64,000 nucleotides of DNA, from positions 1 through 64,000 of the forward strand of contig NZ_SLUP01000003.1 of NCBI RefSeq assembly GCF_004341235.1, read 5' to 3'. Position 1 is the first letter of the stretch; each line of letters starts with the position of its first letter. The notes under the pieces were generated by a model. It was not told the origin of the DNA and did no database searches. It saw only the letters and a list, made by a program, of their open reading frames with translations. A program made the position numbers and the translations under genes. Below are positions 19,730-28,682 of this stretch, one piece after another. The DNA comes from Mariniflexile fucanivorans (GTDB lineage Bacteria > Bacteroidota > Bacteroidia > Flavobacteriales > Flavobacteriaceae).

Positions 19730-20620
19730 CTATTTTTTACTTCTTGGATGCGAATTTACATGCACCTTTTTTAACTCAGCAATACTATTGTGAGTATAAA
19801 CCTGGGTAGCTGCCAAACTTGAATGACCAAGAAGCTCTTTAACAGCATTTAAATCGGCACCTTGATTGAGTAAATGAGTTGCAAATGAATGCCTTAATAT
19901 ATGCGGACTCTTTTTTACTTTGGTTGATGCATTACTAAAATAATCATTTATTATTCTGTAAACAAGAGTTTCATAAATTTTAACTCCTTTTTGGGTTAAA
20001 AATAAATAATCGCTATCGGTAATACTTACTAATTCATTTCGTTCTTTCAAATACAAATTCAAGGTATGTATTACTGATTCTAATAACGGGATAATGCGTT
20101 CCTTATTTCTTTTTCCTAATACTTTTAACGTTTTATTATGTAAATTAAAACTTGAAAGTTTCAGCTCTATCAACTCGATTCTTCTTATGCCGGTAGAATA
20201 AAATAGTTCGATTATCAATTTATTTCGGATGCCTTCAAAGTTTTCTTCAAAATTAAAATCGTCTAAAACTGATGCCACTTCGGTTTCAGAAAAAGGAATT
20301 TGTATTTTTTTACTCGTTTTTAATGCTTTGTGCTTTACCAATGGGCTTACTTCAATAGTTTTTGTTTTTAGAAGAAATTTATAATACGTGTTTAACGCCG
20401 AAATTTTACGATTGATGCTTCGGTTAGACAAACCACTTTCTACCAATGCAACAATAAAAGTACGAATTTGAGCATAATTAACTTGATTAATTGAATTGGT
20501 TTGGTATTCTAATGTAATGAACTCTAAAAAAACATCTAAATCATTTTGATATGCCTTAACTGTTAATGTTGAATATTTTTTTTCCAATAAAAGATAATCT
20601 GTAAACGGTTTGAAAGACAT
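19730..20620 (-). CDS. xerC: Tyrosine recombinase (XerC/XerD type)
   Basis: 296 aa. An N-terminal SAM-like core-binding domain (FTDYLLLEKKYSTLTVKAY) precedes the catalytic domain. Catalytic residues visible: R in TGIRRIELIEL, K in GKRNKERIIPL, H and R in HILRHSFATHLL, H in LGHSSLAAT and the nucleophile Y in TQVYTH. Size and conserved linkage to hpf, rpsU and tRNA genes suggest the housekeeping chromosome-dimer recombinase rather than a mobile-element integrase. No dif site was recognised. The start at ATG 20620 directly abuts a heptad repeat. Confidence 0.88.
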   Translation of the reverse strand: MSFKPFTDYLLLEKKYSTLTVKAYQNDLDVFLEFITLEYQTNSINQVNYAQIRTFIVALVESGLSNRSINRKISALNTYYKFLLKTKTIEVSPLVKHKALKTSKKIQIPFSETEVASVLDDFNFEENFEGIRNKLIIELFYSTGIRRIELIELKLSSFNLHNKTLKVLGKRNKERIIPLLESVIHTLNLYLKERNELVSITDSDYLFLTQKGVKIYETLVYRIINDYFSNASTKVKKSPHILRHSFATHLLNQGADLNAVKELLGHSSLAATQVYTHNSIAELKKVHVNSHPRSKK

Positions 20621-20690
20621 AATTAACGAGTTAAAAGTTTAAAGTTAAAAGTTTAAAAGTTATACTGCAACTTTATATTTGTGAAGTATG
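20621..20690. repeat. Degenerate 7-bp tandem repeat between xerC and rpsU
   Basis: Heptads AATTAAC, GAGTTAA, AAGTTTA, AAGTTAA, AAGTTTA, AAAGTTA, TACTGCA, ACTTTAT, ATTTGTG. It begins at the base next to the xerC start codon and runs to the rpsU terminator. The segment ATACTGCAACTTTATA (20662-20677) also occurs at 10181 with one change. Confidence 0.75.
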
Positions 20691-20693
20691 GAC

Positions 20694-20724
20694 AAAAAAA
20701 ATCCCGCTAGTTAGCGGGATTTTA
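20694..20724 (-). terminator. Rho-independent terminator of rpsU
   Basis: On the minus strand AATCCCGCTA/TAGCGGGATT arms form a tight hairpin followed by TTTTTTT. Lies 20 nt after the rpsU stop. Confidence 0.85.
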
Positions 20725-20743
20725 ATTTATATATAAGAACAGA

Positions 20744-20938
20744 TTATATATCTTCTGCATCTCTTAAACCTTGAATGTATTGTGCTTTTTGTATTTGCGC
20801 TCTACGTTCTACAGATGGCTTAGTAAATTGTTTACGAGCATTTAATTGACGTTTAGCTCCAGTTTTATCAAACTTTCTTTTAAAACGTTTTAGCGCTCTA
20901 TCTATATTTTCTCCTTCTTTTATTGGTATTATTAACAT
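20744..20938 (-). CDS. rpsU: 30S ribosomal protein bS21
   Basis: 64 aa, basic. It starts MLIIPIKEGENIDRALKRFKRKFDKTG and has the bS21 signature KRQLNARKQFTKPSVERR. In Flavobacteriia bS21 takes part in hiding the 16S anti-Shine-Dalgarno sequence on the ribosome. The gene has its own promoter and terminator, and, unlike nearly every other gene here, a full Shine-Dalgarno sequence. Confidence 0.97.
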   Translation of the reverse strand: MLIIPIKEGENIDRALKRFKRKFDKTGAKRQLNARKQFTKPSVERRAQIQKAQYIQGLRDAEDI

Positions 20939-20948
20939 AGTGTCTTAA

Positions 20949-20984
20949 CCTCCTCTCTTTTAGAATTTTCAGGATGCAAAAATA
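20949..20984 (-). promoter_or_regulatory. rpsU promoter box and strong Shine-Dalgarno
   Basis: TATTTTTG (20984-20977) is the -7 element. AGGAGG (20954-20949), within the longer AGAGGAGGTTAAG, is a complete Shine-Dalgarno 10 nt before ATG 20938. Published work on Flavobacterium johnsoniae reports that rpsU carries a strong SD used for feedback by bS21; the sequence here fits that. Confidence 0.8.
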
Positions 20985-20989
20985 AAAAT

Positions 20990-21020
20990 AATTATCAATT
21001 AACAATTATCAATTGACATT
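20990..21020. repeat. 7-bp tandem repeat upstream of rpsU
   Basis: Heptads AATTATC, AATTAAC, AATTATC, AATTGAC. It lies between the acyl-CoA dehydrogenase stop and the rpsU -7 box, over the region where a -33 element would be expected. Confidence 0.7.
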
Positions 21021-21024
21021 TTTT

Positions 21025-22191
21025 TTAAGTTGCTGGCTTATATTCTTTTTTATCAATAATAATCTTAGCTAAAATCTCTCTTAAAATTTCTGAAGTCCCT
21101 CCGCCAATAGGTCCTAACCTACTATCACGCAACAGTCTAGCCATAGGATAATCTTCCATATAACCGTAACCTCCTAAAAATTGTAAGCACTGATAAATAA
21201 CCTCATCTGCCATTTTAGTTGATCTAAGTTTAGACATGGTGGCGTGTTTTACGACATATTCACCTTTATTTAATCTGTAAGCTACTGAATAATTAAACTC
21301 TTTACAGATTTCCATATCTGTATATAAATCGGCTAAAGTATGTCTTAATGCTTGAAATTTATTAATTGATTTTCCAAAAGCTTTACGTTCGGACATGTAC
21401 TGCAAAGCGTATTCTAAAGCATATTCTGCTCTTGCATGCGCATTGATACCCATTATTAAACGTTCGGATGCAAAATGTTGCATGATATATGAGAAGCCTT
21501 GGTTTTCCTCTCCCATTAAATTAGCGGTTGGTATTTTTACATTATCGAAAGCAATTTCACCAGTATCTGATGCACGCCATCCTAATTTATTTAATTTGGT
21601 TGCCGATACGCCAACTGATTCCCTATCAATAACAAAAATACTAATGCCTTTATTTCCTAATTCTGGTTTTGTTTTTGCAGCTACTATTAAATAATCACTG
21701 TAAACACCATTGGTTATAAATGTTTTTGAACCGTTTATAATATAGTGGTCACCTTCTTTAACTGCTGTAGTTCTCATACCTGCTACATCACTACCGCCAA
21801 ATGGCTCAGTAATACACAAACAGCCAACTTTATCGCCCGTAATGCTTGCTGTTAAATACTTCTGCTTAATAGCTTCACTACCTTCGGCATTAAGATGCGT
21901 CATGGCCAAATAAGTATGTGCCCATATTGCCGCAGCAAAACCACCTGAGTTTATTTTTTGTAATTCTTCCAAAAGAATAACAGTATAAAACAAATCTAGA
22001 TTTAGACCACCATAAGCCTCTGGATAATTAATTCCGAAGAATCCCATATCTCCAAATTTTTTCCAAATAAATTTGTCTATAAAACCTGCTTCTTCCCAGG
22101 CATCAATATGAGGAACCACTTCTTTTTGTAAAAAATCTTGAAGACTTTTTCTAAAAAGTTGATGTTCTTCAGTGAAGTACATACTGTTCAT
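21025..22191 (-). CDS. Acyl-CoA dehydrogenase
   Basis: 388-aa FAD enzyme introducing the alpha-beta double bond in acyl-CoA. N-terminal helical domain (YFTEEHQLFRKSLQDFLQKEV), middle beta domain with CITEPFGGSDVAGMRTTA and INGSKTFITNG, and C-terminal FQALRHTLADLYTDME. The ending YGYMEDYPMARLLRDSRLGPIGGGTSEILREI is the acyl-CoA dehydrogenase signature 2. The catalytic base is expected in the GTSEI-proximal or helix region; I do not assign it. Substrate chain length is unknown. ATG 22191 and ATG 22182 are both possible starts. It is transcribed towards rpsU and follows the helix-hairpin-helix gene by 13 nt. Confidence 0.93.
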   Translation of the reverse strand: MNSMYFTEEHQLFRKSLQDFLQKEVVPHIDAWEEAGFIDKFIWKKFGDMGFFGINYPEAYGGLNLDLFYTVILLEELQKINSGGFAAAIWAHTYLAMTHLNAEGSEAIKQKYLTASITGDKVGCLCITEPFGGSDVAGMRTTAVKEGDHYIINGSKTFITNGVYSDYLIVAAKTKPELGNKGISIFVIDRESVGVSATKLNKLGWRASDTGEIAFDNVKIPTANLMGEENQGFSYIMQHFASERLIMGINAHARAEYALEYALQYMSERKAFGKSINKFQALRHTLADLYTDMEICKEFNYSVAYRLNKGEYVVKHATMSKLRSTKMADEVIYQCLQFLGGYGYMEDYPMARLLRDSRLGPIGGGTSEILREILAKIIIDKKEYKPAT

Positions 22192-22204
22192 TTATGTTTT
22201 TTTT

Positions 22205-23080
22205 TCAATCGAGGGACAAATATAATTTAATTATATCGATTTTATTTACAGGAAAGTCTTTAACTTTTTTTAATTCATCAAAGGATTTAAAACCTTCTCT
22301 TAATTGACGTTGTTCAATTATACTGAAAGCTAAATTGTAATCGATATGTTGAATTGTGACCAACTCGTCAACTGAAGCTTTATTTAATACAATTTTCTTA
22401 ATAGTTCGAGGTGTTTTAACAGCAAACTCTTCACTAATTTTTTCAATGACTTCGGGTTTTAAACCATAAACATCCTGAAGCTGTATAATATCAATAAAAC
22501 CACCCGGAAAGGAGTTTCTTAGTTTTATGATTCGTTCTGAATAATAGTCACCTACACCATTTACTTTTTGTAATTCTTGTGCTGTTGCTTTATTTAAATC
22601 TTGCTTTTCCGCAAAGGTTTTAGGTTTTTTATTGAAAGAATAATTAGGTTTTGATGTTGTGTTTTGATTTGCATTAGTTACCCAATCTGGAAATTTAAAA
22701 TAGGGTGAAATTACATCTAAAAGAGTATCGGATATTTTAGTGACTTCTTGAAATTGTTTTGTGGAATTAATCCATTGATTTTGTTTTCGAAAGGCTAACA
22801 ATCTGTCAATTTCCTCATTGCTCATTCCTAGTGAAGCACCTTTATAATCTGTAATATAATTTGGGTTGAAAGGATAAGTTTTTGGTTTCCGTGCTTCTAG
22901 TTCAACTAACCTTAAGGAATCTATTTCATTTTCATAATTAGCAAGATCTGCTTTGTTTACTGATAATTCTTCTGAAGAAAAATCAATATAAAAATAAACA
23001 CATTGTAATAAGATTATGAGTAGAATTAACGAAAAAATCCCATTCCGTTGACTTTTAGAAAACTTGAAATGGGATTTCAT
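22205..23080 (-). CDS. ComEA-like helix-hairpin-helix protein
   Basis: 291 aa. One N-terminal membrane anchor (about residues 15-33, IFSLILLIILLQCVYFYID) is followed by a soluble region with at least two helix-hairpin-helix units: DLNKATAQELQKVNGVGDYYSERIIKLR near 160-190 and LNKASVDELVTIQHIDYNLAFSIIEQR near 235-265. HhH proteins of the ComEA type bind DNA without sequence preference, and periplasmic ComEA works in DNA uptake. The anchor suggests a periplasmic location. Its role here is not proven; no other competence gene is in the window. Confidence 0.8.
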   Translation of the reverse strand: MKSHFKFSKSQRNGIFSLILLIILLQCVYFYIDFSSEELSVNKADLANYENEIDSLRLVELEARKPKTYPFNPNYITDYKGASLGMSNEEIDRLLAFRKQNQWINSTKQFQEVTKISDTLLDVISPYFKFPDWVTNANQNTTSKPNYSFNKKPKTFAEKQDLNKATAQELQKVNGVGDYYSERIIKLRNSFPGGFIDIIQLQDVYGLKPEVIEKISEEFAVKTPRTIKKIVLNKASVDELVTIQHIDYNLAFSIIEQRQLREGFKSFDELKKVKDFPVNKIDIIKLYLSLD

Positions 23081-23100
23081 ATATTATCAATTAAAAATTA

Positions 23101-24723
23101 TTACATATGTTTAGTAAGGTCTTCGGCACCATCATCTAAAGCATCGTGCTTAATATTAATAGCTTTCATGTAGCGTTTTAATTCTCTACTAATAATGGGC
23201 GATAAAATAACAACACCAATGATGTTTGGAACAACCATAGCAAAAATCATGGCATCTGAAAAATCTATTACAGCACCCAAACTAATGGACGAACCTACTA
23301 CTACAAAAATTAAAAATAACACTTTATATACTAAGTCGGTAATTTTTCCTTTTCCAAATAAAAATACCCATCCCTGCATACCGTAATACGACCAAGAAAT
23401 CATAGTTGAAAATGCAAATAAAATAACGGCAATTGTTAATACTATGGAGAAATGAGGTATCACACTATCAAAAGCAATGGCGGTTAACTCTACCCCTTCT
23501 TTAATTGGCACACCGTATTCCATAAAAGCACCATCAAAATTTGTAATTACAATAACTAAAGCCGTCATGGTACAAATTACAACCGTATCTACAAAAGGCT
23601 CTAAAAGTGCTACAATGCCTTCACTAGCAGGATATTTTGTTCGAACTGCTGAATGCGCAATAGCCGCACTACCTACTCCGGCTTCATTTGAAAAGGCACC
23701 TCTTCTAATCCCCTGAATCATAACACCAACAAGACCACCTGCAATTCCTAAACCAGAAAAAGCACCGTGATAGATTAAACTAAAAGCATCATCTATTAAA
23801 TGCCAGTTGGCACCAAGTATAATTAATGCAGCCAAAACATATATACCGGCCATAAAAGGCACTACTTTTTCGGTAACCGAAGCTATTCTTTTAATACCTC
23901 CAATGATAACAACGGCGACTATCACTGCCATTGCAATACCAAAATACATACCTGCATTGGAGCTTTCAAAATTGAACAACTTTATAAATTGCGCCGCTGC
24001 TTGGTTAGCTTGAAACATATTACCGCCACCAAAAGAACCACCAACAACAAAAATGGCAAATAATACGGCTAGTATTTTTCCAAAGCCACCCATGCCTTTT
24101 TCTTTAAAACCTTTAGTAAGGTAATACATAGGGCCTCCATAAACCGTTCCATCTTTACCAACATCTCTGTACTTAACTCCCAAAGTACATTCTGCAAACT
24201 TGGAAGCCATACCTAATAAACCGGCAAGAATCATCCAAAATGTAGCACCGGGGCCACCAATTGATAATGCAACTGCTACACCAGCAATGTTACCTAAACC
24301 TACCGTTGCAGATAACGCTGCTGTTAATGCTTGAAAGTGAGACACTTCACCATGCGCGCCATCATCTCTTAATGTTTCAATAATATTGTGACCTTCATTA
24401 GGTGTTTGATCGCCATACAAGGTATCTGCTCCATGTTTTTCAATGTCTTCATATTTACCTTGAACAACACGTAATGCAGTTCTAAAGCCTGTAAAGTTTA
24501 TAAATTTAAAATAGAATGTAAAAAATATGGCACCTCCCATTAAAACAATAAGTACCCAAGGAATTCTATAATTTTCTGAAAATGGAATTTCATAAAAAAT
24601 ACCTTCTACAAACCAACCGGTGTAGTCTTTAAAAACTCTGTCTATTTTTTCTGATGTTGATTCTTGAGCAAATGTTAATAATGGTAAAATTAGGGTGAAA
24701 ATTGATAGAAGGTATTTCTTCAT
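23101..24723 (-). CDS. Alanine/glycine:cation symporter (AGCS family)
   Basis: 540 aa, about ten to twelve membrane spans. Family signatures include GDQTPNEGHNIIETL, HFQALTAALSATVGLGNIAGVAVA (with residues split by the next helix), GGPGATFWMILAGLLGM, KFAECTLGVKYR and IRRGAFSNEAGVGSAAIAHSA. AGCS proteins import alanine or glycine with Na+ or H+. An extra N-terminal signal-like segment (MKKYLLSIFTLILPLLTFAQ) precedes the core, common in Bacteroidota members. It lies 20 nt upstream of the HhH gene. Confidence 0.95.
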   Translation of the reverse strand: MKKYLLSIFTLILPLLTFAQESTSEKIDRVFKDYTGWFVEGIFYEIPFSENYRIPWVLIVLMGGAIFFTFYFKFINFTGFRTALRVVQGKYEDIEKHGADTLYGDQTPNEGHNIIETLRDDGAHGEVSHFQALTAALSATVGLGNIAGVAVALSIGGPGATFWMILAGLLGMASKFAECTLGVKYRDVGKDGTVYGGPMYYLTKGFKEKGMGGFGKILAVLFAIFVVGGSFGGGNMFQANQAAAQFIKLFNFESSNAGMYFGIAMAVIVAVVIIGGIKRIASVTEKVVPFMAGIYVLAALIILGANWHLIDDAFSLIYHGAFSGLGIAGGLVGVMIQGIRRGAFSNEAGVGSAAIAHSAVRTKYPASEGIVALLEPFVDTVVICTMTALVIVITNFDGAFMEYGVPIKEGVELTAIAFDSVIPHFSIVLTIAVILFAFSTMISWSYYGMQGWVFLFGKGKITDLVYKVLFLIFVVVGSSISLGAVIDFSDAMIFAMVVPNIIGVVILSPIISRELKRYMKAINIKHDALDDGAEDLTKHM

Positions 24724-24826
24724 AAAGTTGTTGAATTAGTTTGTTTTTTCAAAGATTCGCTCTAAAAAACAGCAAGATGCTAAAAAAAAATGATTTTTTA
24801 AAACATTAGCCGCTAAAATCGCCGAT

Positions 24827-25849
24827 TCAATACTCAATATTGTATATGGAATTTAGGGCTTCAATTTGTTCCGGTCTTCCTAAAACAATAATTTTAGAAT
24901 TTGCGGCTAATTCTAGTTCCGCTTCAGGATTTACTATATACTCGCCGTTTTCATCTTTGTAACCTATGATGGTACAGCCTGTTTTTTTCCGAAGATCTAA
25001 ATCTTTTATGGTTTTAACTTCTTCTTTTCTAATAAGTTTTTCAACAGCAACTTCCTCCACATTAATATCAGATTTCCCAACAATGGAAAGATTATCTAAA
25101 AACTCCATTAAACCAGGCACAACCACTAAAGATGCCATGTGGTCTCCACCAATTTTATCTGGTAAAATAACATTATTAGCACCTGCAAACTTTAATTTAT
25201 CGTATGATGATTCGTTAGATGCACGGCTTATAATGTTGATATTCTTGTTTATTTGCCTTGTTGAAAGTACCACAAACAAATTATCGGCATCATTGGGTAA
25301 GGCTGAAATAAAACTAGATGCCCTATCTATTCCTGCTTGCATAAGTATGTCATCTTCATTTGCATTTCCTATAACATAAGGCACATGGTCTAGCTGCAAG
25401 CGCTCTTCCATATCTCTATTTTTCTCTATAACCACAAATGCCTTTTTATGAGCCAACAGTTTTTTTGATGCCTGTTTTCCATTTCTACCATAGCCACAAA
25501 TAACAACATGGTTTTTAAAACTATCTATCTGCTTTTGCATTCTTTTATACTTTAATTCTTCAACATTATTTTTACTTAAAATATATTCGGTTATAATGGA
25601 AAGGGCGTAACCCATTATTAAAACACTCGCTATAATTAATAGTATGGTAAAGATTTTAGACTCTTGATCTAAAGGAACTACTTCACCAAAACCAACCGTT
25701 GTCATGGTAATAATAGTCATGTAAATAGCATCAACCCACGAATATCCAGAAATCAATCTATATCCCGTAACTCCTACTAGTAATATAAAAACCATCAAAA
25801 AAACGGCGGTGTATATTCTGGTTCTAAAAAATCGTGAAATTGGGTTCAT
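24827..25849 (-). CDS. Potassium channel with TrkA-N/TrkA-C (RCK) domains
   Basis: 340 aa. Two transmembrane helices flank a pore loop with the selectivity filter TVGFGE (residues about 51-56). An RCK/TrkA-N Rossmann domain follows (VVICGYGRNGKQASKKLL, about 114-131), then TrkA-C near the end (ELAANSKIIVLGRPEQIEAL). This is the ligand-gated two-TM K+ channel layout (Kch/MthK type), acting in the inner membrane. It sits 3 nt after the PspC gene stop, so both are probably cotranscribed. Confidence 0.93.
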   Translation of the reverse strand: MNPISRFFRTRIYTAVFLMVFILLVGVTGYRLISGYSWVDAIYMTIITMTTVGFGEVVPLDQESKIFTILLIIASVLIMGYALSIITEYILSKNNVEELKYKRMQKQIDSFKNHVVICGYGRNGKQASKKLLAHKKAFVVIEKNRDMEERLQLDHVPYVIGNANEDDILMQAGIDRASSFISALPNDADNLFVVLSTRQINKNINIISRASNESSYDKLKFAGANNVILPDKIGGDHMASLVVVPGLMEFLDNLSIVGKSDINVEEVAVEKLIRKEEVKTIKDLDLRKKTGCTIIGYKDENGEYIVNPEAELELAANSKIIVLGRPEQIEALNSIYNIEY

Positions 25850-25852
25850 AAA

Positions 25853-26080
25853 TTATAAATCGAAAACAGAAGACCTTTTTGTGTAAACTAAATCTTTTAT
25901 ACGCATCCAAAATGCTAAAAACAAGTACAGAGCAAAACCAAAACCAAGTGTAACAAAGGTTAAGTACATAAATGTGGTTCTTACAACTTTAGCTCTTATA
26001 CCCAAGCGCTCTGCAATGCGTTGGCACACGTAATAGCCATGTTTCTGGAAAAATAATAAAGGTTTGTAAATTCCGTTCAT
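25853..26080 (-). CDS. PspC domain protein
   Basis: 75 aa from ATG 26080 (a GTG five codons earlier is less likely). It contains the PspC pattern VCQRIAERLGIRAKVVRTTFMYLTFVTLGFGFALYLFLAFW with one long hydrophobic segment. PspC proteins are small inner-membrane proteins linked to envelope stress. Located directly before the K+ channel gene. Confidence 0.8.
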   Translation of the reverse strand: MNGIYKPLLFFQKHGYYVCQRIAERLGIRAKVVRTTFMYLTFVTLGFGFALYLFLAFWMRIKDLVYTKRSSVFDL

Positions 26081-26093
26081 GCTGCAATTTAAC

Positions 26094-26135
26094 ACTTAGT
26101 TTTAAAGTTTAAGGTTTAAAAGTTATTACTAAAAT
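26094..26135. repeat. 7-bp tandem repeat between DUF2851 and PspC genes
   Basis: Heptads ACTTAGT, TTTAAAG, TTTAAGG, TTTAAAA, GTTATTA, CTAAAAT. It ends at the DUF2851 stop codon. Confidence 0.6.
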
Positions 26136-27407
26136 TTAATTGTTGATTAGTTTACTTCCTATTGCACATTGTAAACATTTATTTTTACTACAATATTCGT
26201 TTTTAAGTTGGATAAGTGCTTGCGATTGTAATGATGATTTTGAAACATTCTTTAACCCATTAAAGGCTTCAACGATGTTATTTTTTTCTGAAGCTATTTC
26301 TGAAGCTATTTTTAAAACCAAAGCATCAACCTCCTGCCCTTTTTCTTTTGAATAACAAAATTTAATAGGCAGAATGGTATTAATTAATAATAAATCTATA
26401 AAAGATTTTGTTAGAGCTTTGGTTGATGCTTTAGATGTTTTTTGAAACGTATAATGATTATTCCAAAATGATGACGTTGAAACTTTAAAAAGTTTATAAA
26501 AACTCTCTAAACTTTCAGTCTCCATAACTTTTGAAAACAAATTTTTATGCTCAAAATACAAACTTGCCAATTGCGAAAGCCTTATGGTTGGAAAATTTGG
26601 TGGTCGCAACCTAAAAAACTGTAAAGGAACCACGCTGTTATTTTCTAATTTAAACTTTTGCTTTAAAAAATGATACTCTTTTACCAATGTTAAATAATAG
26701 GCATTCTCATAATCATGTTCCAATAAACCAGATTGTCCAAAAAACAACGCTTCTAAGGTTTGCTGATTTGCTTGTGATTTCCGCAGAACAGAAAAATCGA
26801 TCGACTTTGCCATACTATAAAACGATTCACCGTTTACTTTGAGTCCGAAATTTTTAGCCAACATGATAAAAAACACAGCTTCCCAATCATTTTTGGTTTC
26901 TTCTAGAAGCGATTGAATAGTTTCTGCTTTTCGTTCTAACCGTTCAAAATACAAACGTTCTAACCAATTATTCAGCAAAAAATCATCAACTGAAGCAAAA
27001 TCGTTTTCACAATGAATCCATTTTCCATTCTTAGAAAATAGTTTTTCATAATTATTTAAAAGGTCTTTATTAATAAAATCTTTCAGTTGTAAAGTAGGGA
27101 TTGCCGTATTATTATTTCTAAACACATCGGTATCATGCTCCCAAACTACATGTAAAATTACGGTATCGTACGCTTTATCTTGTTCGTGGTTATGCAGGAA
27201 CCAATCGGAAGACTTCACATGAATTTCAACATTGCCCGCCCAAAGCTGCTCGCCTATTTTAAGCTGTGCGTTAAAAAAATCGGGACCTGAATTAAAATTA
27301 TGCTGCCCAACCGAAGTAACCACAACGGCTTTACCTTGGGTAGTTTCTAAATTATTTAATTCAAATTTTTTATGTTTCCAGATGTAATGTAAAAAATCTT
27401 CTTGCAT
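26136..27407 (-). CDS. DUF2851 family protein
   Basis: 423 aa. Recognised from the family-typical start MQEDFLHYIWKHKKF, the N-terminal block GQHNFNSGPDFFNAQLKIGEQLWAGNVEIHVKSSDW (given here in parts: FNSGPDFFNAQLKIG and WAGNVEIHVKSSDWFLH), RPPNFPTIRLSQLA in the middle and a cysteine pair CSKNKCLQCAIG at the C-terminus. The function of DUF2851 is unknown; the fold is thought to be nuclease-like in part, which I cannot verify. No signal peptide. Confidence 0.9.
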   Translation of the reverse strand: MQEDFLHYIWKHKKFELNNLETTQGKAVVVTSVGQHNFNSGPDFFNAQLKIGEQLWAGNVEIHVKSSDWFLHNHEQDKAYDTVILHVVWEHDTDVFRNNNTAIPTLQLKDFINKDLLNNYEKLFSKNGKWIHCENDFASVDDFLLNNWLERLYFERLERKAETIQSLLEETKNDWEAVFFIMLAKNFGLKVNGESFYSMAKSIDFSVLRKSQANQQTLEALFFGQSGLLEHDYENAYYLTLVKEYHFLKQKFKLENNSVVPLQFFRLRPPNFPTIRLSQLASLYFEHKNLFSKVMETESLESFYKLFKVSTSSFWNNHYTFQKTSKASTKALTKSFIDLLLINTILPIKFCYSKEKGQEVDALVLKIASEIASEKNNIVEAFNGLKNVSKSSLQSQALIQLKNEYCSKNKCLQCAIGSKLINN

Positions 27408-27511
27408 TACACTAAACTAATAAAACATACGCAATTTAAATAACATTTTTTTTTGTATTTTAAAACAAACTATTTAACAAAAGAAAGGTCTAAATAGTAA
27501 ATCTTCATATT

Positions 27512-28057
27512 GTGAATCAAGAAATTCAACTTATTAAGAGACTTAAAAATCCAAAGCTTAAAAATGAAGCTTTTAAAGATTTACTTGACATGTATCAAGA
27601 ACGCTTGTATTGGCATATTCGAAAAATAGTGATTACCCATGATAATGCTAACGATGTTTTACAAAATACATTTATTCGAATTTTTAATGGCATAAATAAC
27701 TTTCAAGAAAAAAGCACATTAAATACTTGGATGTATAGAATTGCTTACAATGAATCGATACGTTTTTTAGAAAAAAACGACAAAAAAAAGGTTGTAACTA
27801 TTGAACAAGATGACAATTTGTATCTAAAGAACTTAACTCAAGATAGTTTTTTTAATGGTGATGAATTGCAGATGAAATTAAACGATATCATTTCTAAACT
27901 TTCAACTAAACAGCAACGGGTTTTTCAAATGAAATATTTTGACGATTTAAGTTTCAATGAAATATCAAATATTTTAAACATTAGTGAAAACACATTAAAA
28001 TCGGCATATTACAGTGCTGTTAAAATTATTGAAGAAAAAATATTAGAAGAAGTATAA
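27512..28057 (+). CDS. ECF-type RNA polymerase sigma factor (module 1)
   Basis: 181 aa from GTG 27512; no ATG is available near the conserved start. Sigma region 2 includes DVLQNTFIRIFNGINNFQEKSTLNTWMYRIAYNE (about 47-80; key residues D-LQ-TF and TW-YRIA). Region 4 is SKLSTKQQRVFQMKYFDDLS followed by FNEISNILNISENTLKSAYYSA. It starts a plus-strand operon with a membrane-anchored partner 50 nt downstream, then an LTxxQ protein and a beta-barrel protein. Confidence 0.93.
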   Translation: MNQEIQLIKRLKNPKLKNEAFKDLLDMYQERLYWHIRKIVITHDNANDVLQNTFIRIFNGINNFQEKSTLNTWMYRIAYNESIRFLEKNDKKKVVTIEQDDNLYLKNLTQDSFFNGDELQMKLNDIISKLSTKQQRVFQMKYFDDLSFNEISNILNISENTLKSAYYSAVKIIEEKILEEV

Positions 28058-28107
28058 ACAAACTTTTGAAAAAAATAAGGGTCTAATCAAATTTAAGATT
28101 AAAAATT

Positions 28108-28614
28108 ATGAAAAATTCAAATCAAAATAAAGATAACATTTCAAGCTTTCACAAAGACAAACTTGGGATGGACATTCCTGAAGGTTACTTTGCAAAATCT
28201 AAGGAAAATATTCTTAGCAAATTAATTATAAAACCAGAAGCGCCAAAACAAACTGTTTTTTGGCTTAAACCCATGGTTTATTACCCTATTGCTGCCAGCA
28301 TCGTACTTGCTATGGCGCTTACTCTTTGGATGAAAAATGACATTACAAAAAATGATAACCAAATAACAACTACTGAAGAAAAACAAATTTTAAATTCAGA
28401 ATTTTTAGATGGCGATTTTTTAATAACATCGCTTATGGTTTCAGACTCCCAAATGAATACTTATTTAGACAGTTACATTATAAACAATGTGGTTATGGAG
28501 GCCGAAAAAGACGAACAACAACTAGAAAACATTTTTCTTAATTCTGTTTTGATAGAAGACTCATTAATAAATAGTTTTTTAGATAAAAGCCTTATTGAAA
28601 ATTTTATTTTATAA
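28108..28614 (+). CDS. Putative membrane-anchored anti-sigma factor (module 1)
   Basis: 168 aa. A cytoplasmic N-terminus of about 50 residues with the motif GMDIPEGYFAKSKENILSKL is followed by one transmembrane segment (about 57-74) and an acidic C-terminal part (FLDGDFLITSLMVSDSQMN). GYF-containing N-termini like this are typical of small proteins encoded after ECF sigma factors in Flavobacteriia. No zinc-binding HxxxCxxC motif is present. The anti-sigma role is inferred from position and topology. Confidence 0.6.
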   Translation: MKNSNQNKDNISSFHKDKLGMDIPEGYFAKSKENILSKLIIKPEAPKQTVFWLKPMVYYPIAASIVLAMALTLWMKNDITKNDNQITTTEEKQILNSEFLDGDFLITSLMVSDSQMNTYLDSYIINNVVMEAEKDEQQLENIFLNSVLIEDSLINSFLDKSLIENFIL

Positions 28615-28682
28615 ATCCAAACTATTTAAAGTTTTTGGGTTCTAAGAAGTATAACAGATTGAATAACATAAATTTATAAATC

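Noticed and set aside
19730-20620. Integrase of a genomic island
   Set aside because: The gene sits in a conserved housekeeping context (rpsU, hpf, tRNA-tuf), has normal composition and no cargo genes follow.
23195-24013. Several 60-80 aa plus-strand frames opposite the AGCS symporter
   Set aside because: Antisense shadows of a membrane protein gene; hydrophobic only because of the complementary codons.
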